Shown: in pieces, positions 59,619 through 64,000 of the stretch
How positions within the stretch are numbered: the first letter of the stretch is position 1
Layout of the letters: each line of letters opens with the position of its first letter
DNA from: Streptomyces pyxinae
Lineage (GTDB): Bacteria > Actinomycetota > Actinomycetes > Streptomycetales > Streptomycetaceae
Direction of reading: 5' to 3'
NCBI RefSeq assembly: GCF_024756275.1
Contig: NZ_JANUGQ010000010.1
Span: 166,212 to 230,211 of the forward strand
Length of the DNA: 64,000 nucleotides
The notes under the pieces: generated by a model
The model's database searches: none
The model's input: only the letters and a program-made list of their open reading frames with translations
What the model was told of the DNA's origin: nothing
Made by a program: the position numbers and the translations under genes

Positions 59619-60569
59619 CTACCGCTGTCCGCCGTCCGGGGCAGGGTGTTCGAACGGGTCCCGGCCGGGCGGGTCGAAGGAGGCGAGGTACGAGGCGGCC
59701 ATGTCGTCCTCGCCCCGGCCGTGCCGGTCGAGGCGTTCGAACCGGGCGGCCCCGGCGGCGGCCAGATCGAGGCGGAGGCCGGCGCCCTCGGCGGCCTCAC
59801 CGATGAGCCGGGCGTCCTTGAGGGCGTTGCTCACCGAGAAGTTCGGCCGGTAGTCGCCCGCCAGGACGGCGGCGGCCTTGGCCCGCAGATAGCCGTTGTC
59901 CAGCGGCCCGCCGGCGACGCTGTCCAGGAAGACCGCCGGGTCGACACCGAGCCCCCGGGCCAGCGCCAGCGTCTCGCCGGTGGCGTGGGTGAGCGCCGCG
60001 ATCCAGCTGTTGACCACCAGTTTGAGCCGGCTGGCGGCGGCACCGGCCCCGTCGTCGGAGACCCAGGTGGTCGCCCGGCCGATGGCGTCGAAGACCGGGG
60101 CGAGCCGGTCCCGGGCGCTCTCCGGTCCGGCGGCGAGGATCAGGAGTTCCCCGGTCTCGGCGGGCTGCCGGGTGCCGACCACCGGCGCGTCCACGAAGAC
60201 CAGTTCGTGGTCCCGCGCCCAGCCGGCCAGTTCGGCGGTGGCGGTGGCGCCGACGGTCGCCGTCTGCGCCAGGACGGCGCCGGGCGCCAGTCCGGGGGCC
60301 GCCTCGCGCAGGGCGTCGAGGACGGTCGGGCCGTCCCGGAGCGCGGTGAGGACCACCCCGGCGCCGGAGACGGCCTCGGCGGGCGAGGCGGTGCTCCGGG
60401 CGCCGTCCGCGACCAGCGCGTCGGCCTTCTCCCGGGTGCGGTTCCAGACCCGGACGTCCAGTCCGGAGCGGAGCATCGAGCGGGCCATGGCGGCGCCCAT
60501 GATCCCGGCGCCGAGTACGGCCACGGTGGGGGCGGTCGCCGGCCCCGTCTCAGTCGTTGATCCAGTCAC
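59619..60569 (-). CDS. NAD(P)-dependent beta-hydroxyacid dehydrogenase
   Basis: A 316-residue dehydrogenase of the 3-hydroxyisobutyrate/6-phosphogluconate family. The Rossmann motif VAVLGAGIMGAAMARSM is near 16-32. The substrate segment VFVDAPVVGTRQPAETGEL and the catalytic Lys region SRLKLVVNSWIAALTHATGE are present, followed by the helical dimer domain. GTG at 60569 is one possible start; its ribosome site is weak. Oxidation of a small hydroxy acid or reduction of a semialdehyde is likely; the exact substrate is unknown. Confidence 0.87.
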   Translation of the reverse strand: MTGSTTETGPATAPTVAVLGAGIMGAAMARSMLRSGLDVRVWNRTREKADALVADGARSTASPAEAVSGAGVVLTALRDGPTVLDALREAAPGLAPGAVLAQTATVGATATAELAGWARDHELVFVDAPVVGTRQPAETGELLILAAGPESARDRLAPVFDAIGRATTWVSDDGAGAAASRLKLVVNSWIAALTHATGETLALARGLGVDPAVFLDSVAGGPLDNGYLRAKAAAVLAGDYRPNFSVSNALKDARLIGEAAEGAGLRLDLAAAGAARFERLDRHGRGEDDMAASYLASFDPPGRDPFEHPAPDGGQR

Positions 60570-60884
60570 AGCGGGCAGCCTAGGCCGTGCCGTACGGACC
60601 TCCCGGGAGCGCGGCCCGGTCGCCCGCAGCGTCCCGGGGCGTGCGGCACCGTCACCGAGCCCCCGGCCGGGCGGGCGGCACCACCGCCGGGCCCCCGACC
60701 GGACCGGGTGGCGGCGGCGCCGGGCCCGGCCGCGTACCGGAGCGTCACCGTCCCGTCCGGCGGTCATCCGCACGGGCTCATCCGCACGCCACGACACACC
60801 GGGGCTCGACGGGCCGGGTGGCGCGGGGCGCGGCATGGTGGCGTGAGGAGGTTCAGGAGGTACCGAGGTGCAAGGGGATCGACC
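60570..60884. other. 315-bp gap ahead of GNAT gene
   Basis: This GC-rich stretch separates the divergent dehydrogenase and acetyltransferase genes. It includes short repeats of GTACCGGAGC and GGTCATCCGCACG type near 60735-60790, and purine-rich AGGAGG sequences near 60845-60860 just before the acetyltransferase. No gene is seen. Confidence 0.45.
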
Positions 60885-61388
60885 ATGCCGATGATGCTGC
60901 GCCGGGCGCGCCTGTCCGACCACCGCGCGCTCGTGGAGTCCGCCCAGCGCTGGTGGTGGGAGGACCCCCGGACGCCCGCCGAGGGAGACCCGTCCCGTCA
61001 GCTGCCGAGGCTGTTCCTCCAGAACTTCGGCAGCACCAGCCTGGTGGCGGAGGACAACACCGGGATCAAGGCGTTCCTGGTGGGCTTCCACTCGGGCGAC
61101 AACGACGACGACGCCTACATCCACTATGTGGGCGTCGATCCGGTGCTGCGCGGCCGGGGGCTGGCGCGGGGACTCTACTCGGCGTTCTTCAAACGGGCCG
61201 CCGAGGCGGGGCGGGAGCAGGTGCGGGCGGTGACCTCGCCGCGCAACGGGCCGTCGGTGGCGTTCCACCGGGCGCTGGGGTTCACGCCCGAGGCCGGGGA
61301 CCAGGAGGTGGACGGCCTGCCGGTGCACAGCGACTACGACGGCCCCGGTCACCACCGGGTTTGTTTCCGGCGTATGACGGCTGGGTGA
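60885..61388 (+). CDS. GNAT N-acetyltransferase
   Basis: A 167-residue acetyltransferase. ATG at 60885 follows AAGGGGA. The acetyl-CoA-binding motif is VGVDPVLRGRGLARGLYSAFF (R/Q-x-x-G-x-G/A type), preceded by the beta strand FLVGFHSGDNDDDAYIHYV and followed by the NGPSVAFHRALGF element. The substrate is not known. It lies 121 nt ahead of the amino-acid transporter operon. Confidence 0.92.
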   Translation: MPMMLRRARLSDHRALVESAQRWWWEDPRTPAEGDPSRQLPRLFLQNFGSTSLVAEDNTGIKAFLVGFHSGDNDDDAYIHYVGVDPVLRGRGLARGLYSAFFKRAAEAGREQVRAVTSPRNGPSVAFHRALGFTPEAGDQEVDGLPVHSDYDGPGHHRVCFRRMTAG

Positions 61389-61509
61389 AATGGCCGGCGG
61401 CGGGACGGCGGTGGCTGGTCCGTCCGGGGGACGGCGCCCGTTCCGTGGCCTACGATCCCGTTCGGGCGGCTCACCTGTTCCCGCCGCCCCACATATCAGG
61501 AGGTCAACC

Positions 61510-62331
61510 GTGCCGAGCGTCCGCTCCCGTACCGTCCTCACCGCCTGCGCCACGGTGTCCGGGCTGGTGCTCGTCACCGCCTGCTCGTCGTCCGGCAAGA
61601 ACGCCGGCGAGGCGAAGGGCGGGGTGCCGGTGGTCGAGAAGGGCAAACTGACCACCTGCACCCATCTGCCCTATCCGCCGTTCCAGTTCGAGCAGAAGGG
61701 CAAGGTCGTCGGCTTCGACGTGGCGGTGGTCGATCTGGTGGCCAAGAACCTGGGCGTCGAGCAGAAGATCCTGGACACCCCGTTCGAGAACTTCAAGACC
61801 GGTGCCTTCCTCAACTCGGGCCAGTGCGATCTCGCCGCCGCCGGTATGACCATCACCGACGAGCGCAAGAAGAACGTCGACTTCTCGGTGCCGTACTTCG
61901 ACGCCACCCAGGCGCTGCTGGCCACCAAGGAGAGCGGTGCCACGAGCCTGGCCGACGTGAAGGCGAAGAAGCTGAAGCTCGGCGCCCAGGCGGAGACCAC
62001 CGGCGAGAGCTACGCCAAGGGCCAGGGGTTCGACCCGGTGGCGTTCGAGAGTTCCGACGCGGTGCTCAACGGGCTGCGCACCGGTCAGGTCGACGCGGTG
62101 GTGATCGACTACCCGGTGGTGCAGGGCTGGCTCAAGGACAAGGCCAACGCGGACGCGTTCGCCCTCGGCCAGAGCATCGAGACCGGTGAGCAGTACGGGT
62201 TCTCGGTGAAGAAGGGCAACACCAAGCTGAAGGCGGCCATCGACAAGGCGATCACCGACGCCCGCGCCGACGGCACCTACGACAAGCTCTACCGGCAGTG
62301 GATCGGCCCGCTGCCCAAGGGACAGTCGTGA
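61510..62331 (+). CDS. Polar amino acid ABC transporter, substrate-binding lipoprotein
   Basis: A 273-residue extracellular solute-binding protein of family 3. GTG at 61510 follows AGGAGG. The signal peptide ends in the lipobox LVTAC with the lipid-anchored Cys25. Mature features are YPPFQF, GFDVAVVDLVAKNLG, CDLAAAGMTIT and QVDAVVIDYPVV, typical of glutamate/glutamine/arginine-type binders. The stop overlaps the permease start (GTGA), so the operon is tight. The precise ligand cannot be told. Confidence 0.93.
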   Translation: MPSVRSRTVLTACATVSGLVLVTACSSSGKNAGEAKGGVPVVEKGKLTTCTHLPYPPFQFEQKGKVVGFDVAVVDLVAKNLGVEQKILDTPFENFKTGAFLNSGQCDLAAAGMTITDERKKNVDFSVPYFDATQALLATKESGATSLADVKAKKLKLGAQAETTGESYAKGQGFDPVAFESSDAVLNGLRTGQVDAVVIDYPVVQGWLKDKANADAFALGQSIETGEQYGFSVKKGNTKLKAAIDKAITDARADGTYDKLYRQWIGPLPKGQS

Positions 62332-63128
62332 CCTCTCGGCTGTCCAGGCGCCAGTGGCGCCGGGTGTCGCAGGGCGTCCAGTACGCGGTCTTCGCCGGCG
62401 TGATCGTGCTGGTCGCGGTGCTCGCCGACTGGGACCGGCTGCGCACCCAGTTCGCCCAGAAGGACCTGGCCGGGCAGCTGTTCCCGGACATCATCACGGT
62501 CGCGCTGCGCAACACGGTGGTGTACACCGTCTCCGGCTTCGTCTTCGGACTGGTACTGGGGCTGGTCGTCGCGCTGATGCGGCTGTCGTCGGTGGCGCCC
62601 TACCGGTGGGCGGCGAGCGTCTACATCGAGATCTTCCGGGGCCTGCCGGCCCTGCTGATCTTCATCTTCGTGGGTGTGGCGGTGCCGCTGGCCTTCCCGG
62701 GCACGGAGATCCCCGGCGGTACGTACGGGAAGGTGGCGCTGGGCCTCGGTCTGGTCGCCGCCGCGTACATGGCCGAGACGATCCGCGCGGGCATCCAGGC
62801 GGTGCCCAGGGGCCAGATGGAGGCGGCGCGCTCGCTGGGCTTCTCGCACGCCCGGGCGATGGTGTCGGTGATCATCCCGCAGGCGTTCCGGATCGTCATC
62901 CCGCCGCTCACCAATGAGCTGGTCCTGCTCTTCAAGGACTCCTCGCTGGTGCTCTTCCTGGGGGTCACCCTGGAGGAGCGGGAGCTGACCAAGTTCGGCC
63001 GCGACCTGGCCAGCCAGACCGCCAACTCCACACCGATTCTCGTCGCCGGCCTCTGCTATCTGCTGGTGACCATTCCGCTGAGCTTCGTGGTGCGCCGCCT
63101 CGAAGCCCGCGCCGACCGGGCCAGGTGA
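62328..63128 (+). CDS. Polar amino acid ABC transporter permease
   Basis: A 266-residue inner-membrane protein with about five or six membrane segments. The HisM/GltK-type coupling motif is AAYMAETIRAGIQAVPRGQMEAARSLG, followed by the EAA loop LGFSHARAMVSVIIPQAFRIVIPPLTNE. It pairs with the binding protein and the ATPase. GTG at 62328 overlaps the preceding stop. Confidence 0.95.
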   Translation: MTSRLSRRQWRRVSQGVQYAVFAGVIVLVAVLADWDRLRTQFAQKDLAGQLFPDIITVALRNTVVYTVSGFVFGLVLGLVVALMRLSSVAPYRWAASVYIEIFRGLPALLIFIFVGVAVPLAFPGTEIPGGTYGKVALGLGLVAAAYMAETIRAGIQAVPRGQMEAARSLGFSHARAMVSVIIPQAFRIVIPPLTNELVLLFKDSSLVLFLGVTLEERELTKFGRDLASQTANSTPILVAGLCYLLVTIPLSFVVRRLEARADRAR

Positions 63129-63135
63129 GGCACGA

Positions 63136-63966
63136 GTGACACCCCCGACTCCCCCCGCTCCGAAGACTCCCGGGGCCGGTCCGCCGGCCTCGCCCGCCGC
63201 GCCGGGAGCGGCCGGCGGACCGGAGATCGAGATCCGGGAGCTGCACAAGTCCTTCGGCGACAACCAGGTGCTGCGCGGCATCGACCTGGAGGTGGCGCGC
63301 GGCGAGGTGGTGTGTGTCATCGGCCCGTCCGGCTCCGGCAAGTCGACGCTGCTGCGCTGCGTCAATCTGCTGGAGGTACCCACCTCGGGCCGGGTCCTGG
63401 TGGGCGGCACGGAGCTGACCGACCCGGATGTGGACATCGACGCGGCACGCCGCCGGATCGGCATGGTCTTCCAGCAGTTCAACCTCTTCCCGCATGTGAC
63501 CGTCACCGAGAACCTCACCCTGCCGCAGCGCCGGGTGCTCGGGCGCGGCAAGGAGGAGGCGGCCCGGGTCGCCCGGGAGAACCTGGAGCGGGTCGGTCTC
63601 GCCGACAAGGCCGGCGCGTACCCGGCCCAGCTCTCCGGCGGGCAGCAGCAGCGGGTGGCGATCGCCCGGGCGCTGGCCATGGACCCGCAGGTGATGCTCT
63701 TCGACGAGCCGACCTCCGCGCTCGACCCGGAGCTGGTGGGCGATGTGCTGGCCGTGATGCGGATGCTGGCGGCCGAGGGGATGACGATGATGGTCGTCAC
63801 CCATGAGATGAGCTTCGCCCGGGAGGTGGCGGACCGGGTCGTCTTCATGGACGGCGGCCGGGTGGTCGAGGAGGGTCCGGCCGCCCAGGTGGTCGGGGAC
63901 CCGCGCCACGAGCGCACCCGGAACTTCCTCAACCGGATCCTGGACCCGGCGGCGGCCGACCTGTAG
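63136..63966 (+). CDS. Polar amino acid ABC transporter ATPase
   Basis: A 276-residue ABC ATPase of the GlnQ/HisP type. Walker A is GPSGSGKST near 63-71, the Q-loop is MVFQQFNLFPHVT, the signature LSGGQQQRVAIARAL, Walker B MLFDEPTSALDPE, and the switch histidine VVTHEM. The first 30 residues are a Pro/Ala-rich leader that is unusual for the family, so a later start is possible, but no strong ribosome site is seen there. The gene ends 34 bp before the window edge. Confidence 0.95.
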   Translation: MTPPTPPAPKTPGAGPPASPAAPGAAGGPEIEIRELHKSFGDNQVLRGIDLEVARGEVVCVIGPSGSGKSTLLRCVNLLEVPTSGRVLVGGTELTDPDVDIDAARRRIGMVFQQFNLFPHVTVTENLTLPQRRVLGRGKEEAARVARENLERVGLADKAGAYPAQLSGGQQQRVAIARALAMDPQVMLFDEPTSALDPELVGDVLAVMRMLAAEGMTMMVVTHEMSFAREVADRVVFMDGGRVVEEGPAAQVVGDPRHERTRNFLNRILDPAAADL

Positions 63967-64000
63967 CGGGGCCGTCGTCGCCGTCCTCCTACCGCCGCCT

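Overview
The window is about 75 percent GC with GTG starts, four-base stop/start overlaps (ATGA or GTGA) and AGGAG-type ribosome binding sites. Its gene families (type VII secretion with giant effectors, CGNR and PadR regulators, a cysteine-less L32, a DhaM-type phosphotransfer domain, cobalamin-controlled CbiMNQO) point to Streptomyces or a close relative such as Kitasatospora. It looks like chromosome with accessory segments. No tRNA, rRNA, IS element, phage module or CRISPR array was seen.

Region 1 (1-17.5 kb) is a type VII secretion (ESX-like) locus: a membrane EccC motor ATPase, a small tryptophan-free Esx-like protein, a 330-residue helical/Thr-rich partner, a ~2,245-residue secreted-effector candidate with an embedded glycosyltransferase-like (GT-A) segment, and a beta-helix/AAA+ (EccA-like) protein that overlaps the effector by 4 bp. 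A membrane-anchored ricin-B lectin protein follows. Upstream parts of the apparatus probably lie left of the window.

Region 2 (17.7-26.4 kb) holds an alpha/beta hydrolase divergent from a CGNR regulator, two small unknowns (one a 2-TM SLATT/DUF4231-like protein), a dihydroxyacetone kinase operon in which DhaL and DhaM are fused, and a cobalamin-riboswitch-controlled cobalt ECF transporter cbiMNQO.

Region 3 (26.4-35.6 kb) holds a 2,4-dienoyl-CoA reductase, a broken nitrilase gene, two paralogous PadR regulators, a Zur-box-controlled zinc-free L32, a secreted PD40 propeller protein, an acyl-CoA dehydrogenase, and an isoaspartate-methyltransferase homologue preceded by a tiny acidic ORF. Near-identical palindromes precede the dienoyl-CoA reductase and one padR, suggesting a small lipid-oxidation regulon.

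Region 4 (35.8-40.5 kb) is gene-poor: a hypothetical protein, a membrane-tethered Mrr-like nuclease with a small membrane protein, and a RibD/DHFR-like reductase, separated by long stretches with no recognisable gene.

Region 5 (40.4-44.3 kb) is a catechol/beta-ketoadipate cluster, catR-catB-(30-aa ORF)-catC-[pcaI'/'pcaF remnant]-pcaD. A deletion has fused the 5' end of pcaI to the 3' end of pcaF, with several frameshifts, so the terminal pathway steps are lost here.

Region 6 (44.4-64 kb) is metabolic: an epoxide hydrolase, a zinc alcohol dehydrogenase divergent from a GntR/UTRA regulator, an APC amino-acid permease, a three-gene operon of FGGY kinase and two FAD proteins (glycerol-type), type-5 uracil-DNA glycosylase, Nudix hydrolase, small conserved proteins, a lone FhaA_N domain, a cold-shock-domain protein, a beta-hydroxyacid dehydrogenase, a GNAT acetyltransferase and a polar amino-acid ABC transporter that runs to the right edge.
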